63,089 nt of DNA from Alphaproteobacteria bacterium (GTDB taxonomy: Bacteria; Pseudomonadota; Alphaproteobacteria; Paracaedibacterales; VGCI01). Where the stretch lies: NCBI GenBank assembly GCA_016869075.1, contig VGEY01000008.1, positions 1 through 63,089 of the forward strand. Direction: 5' to 3'. Numbering within the stretch: the first letter of the stretch is position 1; every line of letters begins with the position of its first letter. Below are positions 1 to 8,849 of this stretch, in pieces. Under the pieces are notes generated by a model, which had not been told where the DNA came from, ran no database searches, and was given only the letters and a program-made list of their open reading frames with translations. The position numbers were made by a program, and so were the translations under genes.

Positions 1-231
1 GTTTATCACTGGCAAAAACATTGACTCTCAGAAGATGTTTGAGTACATAATAGTGCATGAAATTTTTTTTTACTCAACTATTCTCAATTGATTTTTTTAC
101 ACCTGTTGTACAAACGCATCAATTCGCAACGAAATTAAAATTAAAAATAAAAAAAGGATTATTTTTTTTCTTGACTGGATAAAGATTTATCTTTTACGTT
201 TTTATTTACCAAAAATTAAGAGTTAGGTGCG

Positions 232-1110
232 ATGTCAAAAATTATTACAAATTTGGAAAGCATCGTAGAACAGTATGATGCATTTGTTATTGACCTTTGG
301 GGTGTCATACACGATGGACGCAAACCATATCAGTGGGCATTAGAAGTTTTGGGTAAATTAAAAGAGCTTAATAAGACAACTCTTCTATTATCTAATTCTC
401 CGCGACGTGTTACAGCTTCCGTTGCCCACTTGGAAAATATGGGACTGTCGCGTAAACTCTACACACATATATATACATCAGGTGAAGATACACATCAGGG
501 TCTCAAGAATCGTCCAGATGAATGGCATCAAAAATTAGGAAGCCGTCTTTATCATATTGGACCTGATTTTCACAAACCCATCTATGCGGAATTGCCGTAT
601 GAAAAAGTTACCTCCCCCACAGAAGCAGATTTTCTTTTAGCAACAGGAGCAGAGTCTCCAACACTCCAAGAGTATGAAGAAATTCTCAATATAGGTATTG
701 AGCATAATTTACCAATGCTATGTGCTAATCCTGATCGAGTTATTGTGCAAGATGGAAAAATTACACTCTGTTGTGGCTCCATTGCGGAGAGATATGAACA
801 ATTGGGTGGAGATGTCTTTTATCATGGCAAGCCCTACCCAGCAATTTATCAACCTGTTCTTTCTCTATTAAAAGAAATAATCCCAAGCCGCATTCTCGCT
901 ATTGGGGATTCTCTGACAACAGATATTAAAGGTGCACAAACACAAAATATTGATGGAGCTCTTGTGATGAGTGGCATTCATCATGAAGCTCTACTTAAAG
1001 AAGGTGCCGTGGCAAGAGAGACAATCCAGCTTCTTCAAAATCTTACATCAAAAGTAGGCACCTCTCCCCGATATGCATTAAAAGATATGATCTGGACAGA
1101 AGCTGTTTAA
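232..1110 (+). CDS. HAD-superfamily class IIA hydrolase (TIGR01459-like)
   Basis: A 292-residue cytoplasmic HAD phosphatase-like protein. Motif I is DLWGVIHDG with D21 as the expected nucleophile. Motif II is LLLSNS near residue 54, and motif IV is IGDSLTTDIKGA near residue 226. The GKPYPAIY segment is typical of class IIA (NagD/PGP-type) enzymes. The length fits the alphaproteobacterial family TIGR01459; the physiological substrate of that family is unknown. The gene stands alone. A TTGACT box at 171-176 may be its -35 element, but the -10 is poor. The ATG at 232 follows only a weak ribosome site. Confidence 0.88.
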   Translation: MSKIITNLESIVEQYDAFVIDLWGVIHDGRKPYQWALEVLGKLKELNKTTLLLSNSPRRVTASVAHLENMGLSRKLYTHIYTSGEDTHQGLKNRPDEWHQKLGSRLYHIGPDFHKPIYAELPYEKVTSPTEADFLLATGAESPTLQEYEEILNIGIEHNLPMLCANPDRVIVQDGKITLCCGSIAERYEQLGGDVFYHGKPYPAIYQPVLSLLKEIIPSRILAIGDSLTTDIKGAQTQNIDGALVMSGIHHEALLKEGAVARETIQLLQNLTSKVGTSPRYALKDMIWTEAV

Positions 1111-1350
1111 GTACCTTTATAGTCATCTCACAAAATAGTTAATAGACTCTTAAAAATTGAACCTACATTTAATTTTTCTTCATTGCTGAATGCAGATGAA
1201 TGCATGAAATGTTTTATGCCACACACTCCTGGCAATGAGAAAGCAAGTTGTTTGTAATAACAAAGGAGAGATGAGGCGGTAGATTTTTCCGTTGTATTCG
1301 TTTCCTCAATCATGAATAGTTAAGTTAAAATATTTTTTTGGAGAGTTCAT

Positions 1351-2064
1351 ATGTATAAAAAGATTCATCATCCCTCGCCAAATTTCGAGGATCGCCCAGA
1401 AGGTGTTCTTATTGATACGATCATCCTTCATTATACAGACATGCGTAATGCAGAAGAAGCTTTGGAGCGCTTATCTGACCCGCAAGCAAAAGTAAGTGCG
1501 CATTTTTTAATCCATAAGAATGGTAATGTTTATCAGTTGGTGGATCCATATTATAAAGCTTGGCATGCAGGAGAAAGTTATTGGCAAGGAGATAAAGATC
1601 TAAATAATCGCTCAATCGGAATTGAATTGGATAACGCAGGGCACGCATTTGGTTTAGAACCCTTTTCAGAAATTCAGATCACGACTCTTATTAACCTGCT
1701 GAAAGATCTTGTGGAAGTTTTTGAGGTTCCAGTGAATCGAATAATAGGTCATTCCGATGTTGCGCCTTTGCGCAAGCAAGATCCCGGAGAATTATTTCCT
1801 TGGTTTGATTTGGCGGAAAAGGGTTTCGGTCTTTGGCCTCAATCACTTGAACCTTTCCAAACATCCCCCCTACCACCCTTAAGTGTTTCGGATGCACAGC
1901 AAGCTTTTTTAAAAATTGGTTATGAGTGTCCTCAAACAGGTACTTGGGATGAAAATACTCAGAAAGTTTGTCGGGTTTTTCAACAACATTTTACGCCCCA
2001 TGAAGTAACAGGGCAGATAACAAATTTGACCCATCAAACTCTTCTTGCTCTTTTGCAAAAATGA
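1351..2064 (+). CDS. N-acetylmuramoyl-L-alanine amidase (Amidase_2 plus C-terminal peptidoglycan-binding domain)
   Basis: A Zn-dependent amidase of the AmpD/AmiD family, which cleaves the bond between MurNAc and L-Ala. Expected zinc ligands are H27 (ILHYTDM), H134 (IIGHSD) and D144; the last two have the ten-residue spacing known from AmpD. Residues about 172-235 form a peptidoglycan-binding helical domain (VSDAQQAFLKIGYEC...). There is no signal peptide, so a cytoplasmic anhydro-muropeptide-recycling role is plausible, consistent with an AmpG-like permease elsewhere in the window. AmiD has the same domain order but is an exported lipoprotein. The start is supported by GGAGAG seven bases upstream of ATG. 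Confidence 0.9.
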   Translation: MYKKIHHPSPNFEDRPEGVLIDTIILHYTDMRNAEEALERLSDPQAKVSAHFLIHKNGNVYQLVDPYYKAWHAGESYWQGDKDLNNRSIGIELDNAGHAFGLEPFSEIQITTLINLLKDLVEVFEVPVNRIIGHSDVAPLRKQDPGELFPWFDLAEKGFGLWPQSLEPFQTSPLPPLSVSDAQQAFLKIGYECPQTGTWDENTQKVCRVFQQHFTPHEVTGQITNLTHQTLLALLQK

Positions 2065-2071
2065 GAAGAGT

Positions 2072-2104
2072 ACTTCTACCATCTTAGTGAGAGGGAAGTT
2101 TTTT
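2072..2104 (+). terminator. Weak intrinsic terminator after the amidase gene
   Basis: The arms ACTTCT and GGGAAGT can pair over about six base pairs and are followed by six T residues. The element lies between convergent genes, and its tail overlaps the stop of ptsH. The stem is short, so this is tentative. Confidence 0.35.
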
Positions 2105-2387
2105 AAGATAATTCTCCAAAGCCATCTTGGACAAGATTGATGACAGCTTCAAGAGCTTGCTCAGCTTGTTGGCCATTTGTTGTGACAAGGATTTCTTCTC
2201 CATATCCCGCAGTTAACATCATTAATTCCAAGATAGAATCAGCACTTGCTACTTGATCATCTTTTTCGAGGTGAATAGAGGCATCAAATTGTGTAGTTAG
2301 TTGAGCAAGTTTACCAGCCGCACGCGCATGCAATCCCAAAGGATTAACAAGAATGAGACGATGAGATTTTTGTGAAGAACTACTCAT
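2103..2387 (-). CDS. ptsH: HPr-family phosphocarrier protein
   Basis: A 94-residue HPr of the alphaproteobacterial regulatory PTS. The active site is NPLGLHARAA with the phosphorylatable histidine at H20. The regulatory-serine region is ADSILELMML with S51, the residue phosphorylated by HPr kinase where that enzyme exists. The 'HARAA' variant of the common HARPA motif is frequent in alphaproteobacteria. It is last in a minus-strand cluster rapZ - EIIA - ptsH with a six-base gap to the EIIA gene. No sugar permease (EIIBC) lies nearby, which suggests a regulatory rather than sugar-transport role. Confidence 0.93.
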   Translation of the reverse strand: MSSSSQKSHRLILVNPLGLHARAAGKLAQLTTQFDASIHLEKDDQVASADSILELMMLTAGYGEEILVTTNGQQAEQALEAVINLVQDGFGELS

Positions 2388-2393
2388 TATTGA

Positions 2394-2849
2394 CTATTTT
2401 ATTTCGTGAGCAATTTTGCTAGCTGTTGCAGGTTCCTGAATAGCTTGGTCTTCAAGCAAAGAAGAAGCAGCATGGATATATTTGCGTCCCGCCTCTTGTC
2501 CTTTTGCGACAGCTTCTTTGAGGGGAGTTCCCTTTGGAAGGCGTGCAAGTTTTACGAGAAGAGGTAAGTTAATTCCAGCAATGACCTCTACAGGCTTTAA
2601 ACCCAAAGCTGAGATTGCCAAATTAGAAGGTGTTCCTCCAAACAAATCCGTCAACAAAATGACGCCTTCACCGTTATCTACTTCTTCAACAGCTTTTAAG
2701 ATATTTGCGCGATGCTGCTCCATATCATCTTTAGGGTGAATACAAATGGCACGAATATTTTCCTCAAGTTCAGAGCCAACCACGTGTTTTAAAGCTTCCA
2801 CAAATGAATTAGCAAGCTCGCCATGCGTAACAATTACAAGACCTATCAT
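2394..2849 (-). CDS. PTS EIIA component, mannose (Man) family
   Basis: A 151-residue single-domain EIIA-Man protein. The N-terminal GLVIVTHGELA contains the phospho-accepting H9, and LLTDLFGGTPSN is the second family signature. In alphaproteobacteria this protein receives phosphate from HPr and acts in signalling rather than uptake. It sits between rapZ (14-base gap) and ptsH (six-base gap), the usual order in this class. The last 25 or so residues are an Ala/Glu-rich tail with no recognised role. Confidence 0.92.
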   Translation of the reverse strand: MIGLVIVTHGELANSFVEALKHVVGSELEENIRAICIHPKDDMEQHRANILKAVEEVDNGEGVILLTDLFGGTPSNLAISALGLKPVEVIAGINLPLLVKLARLPKGTPLKEAVAKGQEAGRKYIHAASSLLEDQAIQEPATASKIAHEIK

Positions 2850-2863
2850 GTTATATCCCCCAA

Positions 2864-3745
2864 TTAACTTAACACATTCGGTAAGTCCCGATGTTCAATA
2901 ATAACGCGTTCACCTTCTTTGTGTAGCCACTTCGAAAGTTGTTCTGTTAGAAAAACAGAACGATGCTGTCCCCCCGTACACCCACAAGCTACGGTGAGGT
3001 AACTTCGCCCAGTGAGACGGAATCCTTTTAAAGAATTGCGAATGATGGCTTGTAAAGAATCATAAACTGCTTGCCAATTTGTATCTTTTGTTAAAAATTT
3101 TTCTACAGCAGCATCTTTTCCCGTCAGAGTTCGAAATGGTTTTTCATAATGTGGGTTTGATAAAAACCGTGCATCAAATATCATATCTGCTTCACGGGGT
3201 AACCCGTGGCGATAAGAAAAAGAGATCACTCTAATTAAGAGAGAAAGAGAATCTTCCAGACTAAAATTTTGTCTCATCATTTGCCCAAAATTTGGAATGG
3301 AAAGATGAGAAGTATCAATAACCAAGTCTGCTATTTCTCTCAGTGGTTCTATCATCTTTCGTTCTTGCGTAATTGCTTCAGGTAAGGAAGTTTGTCCTAT
3401 TGGGTGGCGCCGTCGTGTCTCCGTAAAGCGTCTTAACAGAACTTCATCGTCGCATTCTAAATACAAAAGACGAACATCTACGCCCAAAGTGCTGGAGAGC
3501 GTTTGAAATAAACCCCAGAACCGGCTTAAGTCAAACCCGTAGGAGCGACTATCAATACCTATCGCGAGTGAGCTCTTGCGTTCCCATGTGGAAATTTGAT
3601 CGCACAAATGAGGTAAAAGACTTAAAGGAAGATTGTCAATGGCTTCGTACCCTAAGTCCTCTAATACTTTGAGAGCAGTTGAGCGTCCGGCTCCAGACAT
3701 TCCTGTAACAAGGATAATTTTTTCACCAAGATTTTTTGGTGCCAT
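2864..3745 (-). CDS. rapZ: RapZ/YvcJ-family P-loop nucleotide-binding protein (RNase adapter)
   Basis: The P-loop GMSGAGRST lies near the N-terminus, and the C-terminal signature VACGCTGGQHRSV is characteristic of RapZ (about 290 residues). In E. coli RapZ controls the glmS-regulating small RNAs; in alphaproteobacteria the gene is linked to PTS genes. I start it at the ATG at 3745 (MAPKNLG) because GGAAGG sits seven bases before it. A GTG five codons upstream would overlap that ribosome site. The hprK gene usually found upstream in alphaproteobacteria is not here; the upstream neighbour is the divergent trmB. Confidence 0.92.
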   Translation of the reverse strand: MAPKNLGEKIILVTGMSGAGRSTALKVLEDLGYEAIDNLPLSLLPHLCDQISTWERKSSLAIGIDSRSYGFDLSRFWGLFQTLSSTLGVDVRLLYLECDDEVLLRRFTETRRRHPIGQTSLPEAITQERKMIEPLREIADLVIDTSHLSIPNFGQMMRQNFSLEDSLSLLIRVISFSYRHGLPREADMIFDARFLSNPHYEKPFRTLTGKDAAVEKFLTKDTNWQAVYDSLQAIIRNSLKGFRLTGRSYLTVACGCTGGQHRSVFLTEQLSKWLHKEGERVIIEHRDLPNVLS

Positions 3746-3909
3746 ATTCATGCCTTCCACTTCCGTGAATTGTTATATTCAGACATGGCATATTGATACT
3801 TTTGAATTATATCGCTTTTATGGGTGAATTGCACGTTAAATTTTGGATATATAGGATTATTTCTTGGATATATGGAAAAGTGGAAGTCAAAATGTAGCAT
3901 TTTCACTTT

Positions 3910-3937
3910 TTGACTTGAGAATGTAAGGAAATAGCAT
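3910..3937 (+). promoter_or_regulatory. Candidate sigma70-like promoter of trmB
   Basis: TTGACT at 3910-3915 and TAGCAT at 3932-3937 are separated by 16 bases, about 48 bases upstream of the trmB ATG. The matches are partial, and many AT-rich sequences would score similarly. Confidence 0.3.
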
Positions 3938-3985
3938 TAAAATCCAATATTTTTATACTTTTAATAGGTAATTTTTATACTAACT

Positions 3986-4693
3986 ATGAGCAAAATGAGT
4001 TCACTTCATCCACACAAGAGATATTTATGGGGGCGGCGTCAATCACGTCCTTTAAAACCCAATCAAAAGGATATCTTGAATAAGGTCTGGCCAAACGTTT
4101 TATTGGAACTGCCGGAAGGGTTAATCACAGATCCTCTAAAAATGTTTTCACTCTCTTACACAGAATTATGGCTGGAAATCGGTTTTGGGGGTGGTGAACA
4201 CCTCGTAGCGCAAGCTATAGCGCATGCAGATATTGGATTTATTGGATGTGAACCTTATATAAATGGCGTGGCATCCTTAGCATGCCAGATTCACGATCAA
4301 CAATTGCATAACATACGTATTGTTAAAGATGATGCACGCCTCCTGGTTGCAAAGCTTCCATCCAATTCTGTTGGTCGGTTGTTTGTTTTGTTTCCAGATC
4401 CTTGGCCGAAGAAGAGGCATCATAAGAGGCGGATAATTCAAGAAGCGAGTGTGGCTGAATTTGCTCGTATTTTAAAGCCAGGAGGTCAATTTAACATTGC
4501 TACGGATGATCAAGATTATGCCAGCTGGATTCAAAATATTATGGAAGGTAACTCCAAATTTGAGCTCATTCTTGGAAATCGAATTAGGATGACAGATCGC
4601 CCCACCGACTGGCCTGTCACACGCTATGAACAAAAAGGGATTGTTCAAGGTCGCGTACCAGTCTATTTAACGTACACTTTAAAAAGTCTCTAA
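3986..4693 (+). CDS. trmB: tRNA (guanine-N7-)-methyltransferase
   Basis: A 235-residue TrmB that makes m7G46 in tRNA using S-adenosylmethionine. The AdoMet-binding motif is LWLEIGFGGGEHL. The family hallmark FPDPWPKKRHHKRRI is intact, as is the C-terminal DRPTDWPVTRYEQKG. The start could be ATG 3986 or the fourth codon, since neither has a strong ribosome site. It converges with the orphan gene at 4700 with only six bases between the stops. Confidence 0.95.
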   Translation: MSKMSSLHPHKRYLWGRRQSRPLKPNQKDILNKVWPNVLLELPEGLITDPLKMFSLSYTELWLEIGFGGGEHLVAQAIAHADIGFIGCEPYINGVASLACQIHDQQLHNIRIVKDDARLLVAKLPSNSVGRLFVLFPDPWPKKRHHKRRIIQEASVAEFARILKPGGQFNIATDDQDYASWIQNIMEGNSKFELILGNRIRMTDRPTDWPVTRYEQKGIVQGRVPVYLTYTLKSL

Positions 4694-4699
4694 ATTGCT

Positions 4700-5170
4700 T
4701 TATGCGCTTGTTCTTTGCTCTTTTCCAAAAGAGCCACTAACTGTGTTTGCAACAGAAATTGTGTCGTGGATAGGATGGGTATCAAAAGTGCTCTTACGAT
4801 CAACAAGAACATAATCATGGGTCTCACAATATTCTTGGCACCAGTTTTTTCTTAACTCATTCACATTGACATCGGCAGTGACAGGAATTTGAATGGGACT
4901 TTCATAGTCCCCTTTGCAAATTTCAATTAAATCTAGCTCTTGCTCGAAGGCTTCTTTGCCTACTTTAGAAAATGACCGCTCAAGGGTTTTGTAATAAATA
5001 TAGGAAAGCCTTTTGTTAGTGTATAATGCAAAACTCCAAATATTATGAGAAAGACAAACGTTTTCCTCTGATAATTTTGAATTCTCGAGGGCGGTTATAT
5101 GTTTATATAGCTCCTCATAATCTTTAAAAAGATTGACGGTTTTATTATCAGGTCCATAAAGCTGTATCAT
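4700..5170 (-). CDS. Hypothetical cytoplasmic protein
   Basis: A 156-residue soluble acidic protein that I do not recognise. It has no signal peptide, membrane segment or known motif. The N-terminus MIQLYGPDNKTVNLFKDYEE is followed by a helix-rich body; there are three cysteines in the C-terminal half. It is likely a genuine gene, because GGAGGA is placed seven bases upstream of ATG 5170. It has no operon partner, with about 590 bases of noncoding DNA upstream. Confidence 0.7.
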   Translation of the reverse strand: MIQLYGPDNKTVNLFKDYEELYKHITALENSKLSEENVCLSHNIWSFALYTNKRLSYIYYKTLERSFSKVGKEAFEQELDLIEICKGDYESPIQIPVTADVNVNELRKNWCQEYCETHDYVLVDRKSTFDTHPIHDTISVANTVSGSFGKEQRTSA

Positions 5171-5758
5171 TTTGAAGTCCTCCGAGCTTGTCTTAAAAAA
5201 TTTCAGGCGCGTTCTTATTATTTTCTAGAGTCTTGAAACGCCTTAATTTTGGTAGTTTTTCTCGTACATAGGGGCCTCTTACAAAGGCTCATTAATTTTT
5301 CAACTTTTCATCTTAATTTTTTGCGGCTCAAAAGAGGTTTTTTATATTTTACTCTCACCTGCTAATGGATTGCATTAAGGCTCTGTGTCACTTCTTCTTC
5401 CTTACTGAGTATGAAGGAATGAAAAGGCAACCAATGTACCCATACTTCTGCAATCGAGGCAGGCGCAGAATCCTCTATTTTGGCTTTTCAGGCGTACTTA
5501 ATTCGTCATTTTTATGTTTTAAGTATACCTGCAACCATTATTTTGTCTAATAAGTATATTAATGTCAACAAAAAAATAAAATTGCTTGATCTTCTATGAA
5601 AACAAGGGGTCTGTATGCATCTGGGCAATATAAATGCGTTAATGTGCCACATAATACGGGGTTTCAGTCAGTAAATTACTAGTTAAAGGAATATATTTAC
5701 TTTTTGTTAAGAATTTTTATATTGCACAGAAAGACAAGACTTATGCAGGAAACAGGCT
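5171..5758. other. Gene-free AT-rich stretch
   Basis: Roughly 590 bases without a convincing gene. A 61-codon plus-strand reading frame at 5365-5550 lacks a ribosome site and a protein-like composition. It must contain the promoter of the minus-strand gene that starts at 5170. I saw no tRNA, repeat family member or strong hairpin. Confidence 0.5.
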
Positions 5759-6970
5759 TTAAGAGTGACGCTTAAACACAATTGCATCAGAAATCGGACG
5801 CATAGTCACCTGGCCCAAACTTTCATCTTGATCTCCCACCATATGGTTCACAACACGATCCTGAATATAGAGGCTCGAAGAACCTCCCCCATCGAGATTA
5901 ATGGCCGAAATGCATCCCAGCTCCTTCATAAGAGCAGCAAGTTCAGGCAGAGTCAGCCCTGTGGCTCCCTCTTTATTAATAAATTCTTGAGTAACAATGT
6001 CTTTCATATCCCCAAGAGTGAGATTGTTGAGCATATGAGCCTTATATTTCTTAAGAAGGTTCACTTTATTTTTTTCAAGGGTAGACCTGACGTCATCCAA
6101 AGTCACTTCTTTTAAAGGTTTTTGATAAATATGTTCTACAACAACAATAATGAGTTTTCCACTGGAATGAATGCCCAAAGCAGTACGCGCATGGGAAGAT
6201 TTATAGAAATGCGTTTTGTTCTTCTCAATAGCAGGATTTATTTCCCCCTCTTGAACAAGGATTGGAATTCCCATAACAATGGATCTTTTCTGCGAAGTTG
6301 ATATGGGAATTGTGTCTGTTTGAAGGGCAACTTCGTTTCCAATGGCGATGGGTTTTAATGGATAATTCTTTGGTAAAGAAATCACAAAACCATCTTGAGG
6401 TATCGCACAATTTCCTTGATCAGTTACTTCAATAACTTTGAGGCTTGAGTTAACAATAATTTCTTTGCGTTCTTTAAGAGGTGTTAAGGTGCGAGAACCC
6501 CACGCATGAGAATATAAAACAACATCATCATTACGGCTGGGTTTATTAACTCTTTGAGGGTCAAAAATATTTTTGTCAATTTTAATTTTAAGAGAAGGGG
6601 TCATATTTTGAATTCTAAATTTATTTTGATCGAATATAAGACAATCCTGTTTTTTAAAAGCTAATCCTAAAATTTGATTGTTGATGATCAGGGTGCCACT
6701 TGGCATGCCATCTCGTCCGTTCCCAATTTCAAAAAAGCCTGAGTTGACAGCAATCTCTGCTCCTGTTCTCTTGGCAATTTCTTCAATCGTTTCTCGACCA
6801 AAAACTTGATTGCGCGCCTTAACAAAAGAAATGGCATAAGCTTGGGGAGTGAGTGTTACGATATGGATTACATGACCATTTTCTCTACGACACTGATAAT
6901 CGTAATTTTGCCCCAAAAGTGGTGTGGCAAAGAAATATAAAAGCAGACTGATGAGAGTAAAAATTCTCAT
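5759..6970 (-). CDS. Secreted phosphodiester glycosidase family protein (NAGPA/DUF2233 domain)
   Basis: A 403-residue protein with a signal peptide (MRIFTLISLLLYFFATPLLG). The NAGPA-type domain shows AVNSGFF near residue 75, HARTALGIH in the middle and the signature AINLDGGGSSSLY near the C-terminus. Proteins with this fold cleave phosphodiester-linked sugars (mammalian uncovering enzyme) or act on bacterial surface polymers. The substrate here is unknown. It lies 25 bases after the nucleotide-sugar dehydrogenase gene on the same strand, so co-transcription and a role in surface polysaccharide metabolism are plausible. Confidence 0.85.
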   Translation of the reverse strand: MRIFTLISLLLYFFATPLLGQNYDYQCRRENGHVIHIVTLTPQAYAISFVKARNQVFGRETIEEIAKRTGAEIAVNSGFFEIGNGRDGMPSGTLIINNQILGLAFKKQDCLIFDQNKFRIQNMTPSLKIKIDKNIFDPQRVNKPSRNDDVVLYSHAWGSRTLTPLKERKEIIVNSSLKVIEVTDQGNCAIPQDGFVISLPKNYPLKPIAIGNEVALQTDTIPISTSQKRSIVMGIPILVQEGEINPAIEKNKTHFYKSSHARTALGIHSSGKLIIVVVEHIYQKPLKEVTLDDVRSTLEKNKVNLLKKYKAHMLNNLTLGDMKDIVTQEFINKEGATGLTLPELAALMKELGCISAINLDGGGSSSLYIQDRVVNHMVGDQDESLGQVTMRPISDAIVFKRHS

Positions 6971-6995
6971 ATTAAACCTTTATGAAAAAAGGGCA

Positions 6996-8333
6996 TTAGG
7001 CCTTAACAACTTTTTCCTTTAGCCCTTCGACGCGCTGCGTTGCATTACGTGTATCAATAACAAGCTTACTATGAGTTAGAAGAAATTCATAATCGATATT
7101 ATCATGATCGGTACAAATTAAAACCGCGTCATAGGAATCGAGAGATTCTTTGGTCCAGGAAATAGAAGTTTTTCCATTGATGACGGGATGCTCACGTGAT
7201 TTGTGAACCATGGGAACAAAAGGGTCATAATAATCCACATGTGCTCGCTTGGTGTGAAGGGCTTCAAAAATGGCTAAAGAGGGACTTTCACGAATGTCGT
7301 CCACATTTTTTTTATACGCCATTCCCACAAGAAGGATGCGAGAACCACTCAAAGCCTTTCCAAATTTCATATCGAGCGCTTCGCGTAATTGATTAATGAC
7401 ATAATCAGGCATTGCCGTATTGATCTCACCCGCCAATTCTATAAACCGCGTGGATACTCCATACTCTCGTGCTTTCCATGTTAAATAAAACGGGTCAATG
7501 GGAATGCAGTGACCACCTAAGCCGGGGCCTGGGTAGAAAGGCATAAAACCAAATGGTTTTGTTTTTGCCGCATCAATAACTTCCCAGATATCTATTCCCA
7601 TTTCTGAATAAATAACTTTCAGTTCATTTACCATCGCGATGTTGATGCATCGAAAAATATTTTCTGTAAGCTTTACAGCTTCTGCGGTGGATGCGGATGA
7701 AACTTCTATAACCTTCGGGACAATTTGCTTATAAAGCGATATGGCAAGAGTGCGAGAAATTGGATCATCGGCACCCACAACTTTTGGAATGGTAGAGGTG
7801 GCATATTGTGGGTTACCTGGGTCCTCGCGCTCAGGAGAATAAGCTACAAAAAAATCTTTTCCTGCTTTGAGGTCCCCTCGCTCTAAAATAGGGATGACAA
7901 GCTCTTGAGTTGTGCCAGGATAGGTGGTTGATTCAAGCACAATGAGTTGTCCCGACCGTAAATGAGGTAGGATAGTTTCTGCCGTGGCAATGACATAACT
8001 CATATCCGGCTCTCTGTTGCGTGTTAATGGCGTTGGAACACAAATCAGAATGGCATCCATACGGGCTAAATCTTTAGGATTATGAGTTGCTTCAAACCGT
8101 CTTTCATTGAGGAGATGTTGAAGGGTTTCTTGGGGAAAACTCTTAATATAAGATGTTCCCTCTTTTAAAGCAGCGACACGCATCTGATCTACGTCAAATC
8201 CAATGACTGTAAAACCCTTGTCTCCCAATGCCTTGACCAGGGGTAAACCGACGTAACCAAGGCCCATGACGCCTACAGTTGCTTTATGTGTAAGGAATGC
8301 TTCATTTAAAGACTCAAAAGAAAAATTTGTCAC
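6996..8333 (-). CDS. Nucleotide-sugar (UDP-N-acetylglucosamine/UDP-glucose-type) 6-dehydrogenase
   Basis: An NAD-dependent UDP-sugar dehydrogenase of the WbpA/TviB type, which oxidises C6 to give a uronic acid for LPS, capsule or exopolysaccharide. The Rossmann motif is GVMGLGYVGLPLV. Other landmarks are CVPTPL, LESTTYPGTT, AYSPEREDPG and the catalytic-cysteine segment GLGGHCIPIDPFYL. I place the start at GTG 8333 because GAGG precedes it by six bases. ATG 8345 or a start at 8381 would have no ribosome site. Substrate choice (GlcNAc or Glc) cannot be read reliably from sequence alone. Confidence 0.9.
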   Translation of the reverse strand: MTNFSFESLNEAFLTHKATVGVMGLGYVGLPLVKALGDKGFTVIGFDVDQMRVAALKEGTSYIKSFPQETLQHLLNERRFEATHNPKDLARMDAILICVPTPLTRNREPDMSYVIATAETILPHLRSGQLIVLESTTYPGTTQELVIPILERGDLKAGKDFFVAYSPEREDPGNPQYATSTIPKVVGADDPISRTLAISLYKQIVPKVIEVSSASTAEAVKLTENIFRCINIAMVNELKVIYSEMGIDIWEVIDAAKTKPFGFMPFYPGPGLGGHCIPIDPFYLTWKAREYGVSTRFIELAGEINTAMPDYVINQLREALDMKFGKALSGSRILLVGMAYKKNVDDIRESPSLAIFEALHTKRAHVDYYDPFVPMVHKSREHPVINGKTSISWTKESLDSYDAVLICTDHDNIDYEFLLTHSKLVIDTRNATQRVEGLKEKVVKA

Positions 8334-8546
8334 AAAAAACCTCATATATAAGATGCTGATTGTTTTTAGCGGATTTTGCACAGAATTACAAGGTAAGGGA
8401 AGGATATTTTATTCCACAGAAATCCCCTTTCTTTAAAAGAAAAAATATAAAAAACAGGAAAACTTATAGGTTTAACCATTATTTAGCACTTAAATGTTAA
8501 AGTTTAAGTCTGAGAATAAATTTTTTAAGAAGCAAAGGAGTAGGCA

Positions 8547-8789
8547 ATGAAGAAAATAAATTTATTCATGGGAGCAACCATTGTGGCTCTTATGGTTCTT
8601 GGGAACATAGAGATTGCCCAAGGATCACAATATGGGAATTATGGTCAAGGGATGTCTTCCGATAGACATGCCATGAAACAGCAAAGAAAAATGGAAAAAC
8701 AACAAAGAAAAGATCAAAAAAGAGCTATGAGACAACAAAGAAAAGCTGATAAAAGAGCTTTCAAGCAGCAACAGCGGATGGGTTATTAA
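8547..8789 (+). CDS. Small secreted, highly basic Gln/Lys/Arg-rich protein
   Basis: An 80-residue protein with a clear signal peptide (about 26 residues ending ...AQG). The mature part is built from imperfect RQQRK/KQQRK/ADKRAF units and has an extreme positive charge and almost no hydrophobic residues. AAGGAG lies seven bases upstream of ATG. I know no family assignment. An anionic partner (nucleic acid, LPS or polyphosphate) is a reasonable guess from charge, but nothing more can be shown. Composition alone makes homology searches unreliable. Confidence 0.75.
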   Translation: MKKINLFMGATIVALMVLGNIEIAQGSQYGNYGQGMSSDRHAMKQQRKMEKQQRKDQKRAMRQQRKADKRAFKQQQRMGY

Positions 8790-8799
8790 TTTCCCATCT

Positions 8800-8820
8800 C
8801 AATGCTGACGTTGAGCATTG
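8800..8820 (+). terminator. Hairpin after the small basic protein gene
   Basis: CAATGCT (8800-8806) and AGCATTG (8814-8820) form a perfect seven-base-pair stem with a seven-base loop, ten bases after the stop codon. No T-run follows, so it may be an RNA-stabilising hairpin rather than a strong terminator. Confidence 0.35.
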
Positions 8821-8849
8821 CGTGTATATGAAGGAAGCCTTAGGAGCTC

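Noticed and set aside
1128..1313. 61-codon minus-strand ORF between the HAD hydrolase and amidase genes
   Set aside because: No ribosome site, no protein-like motif, and it sits in AT-rich intergenic DNA.
5365..5550. 61-codon plus-strand ORF in the gap before the glycosidase gene
   Set aside because: Lacks a ribosome site and shows the aromatic-rich composition of a random frame.
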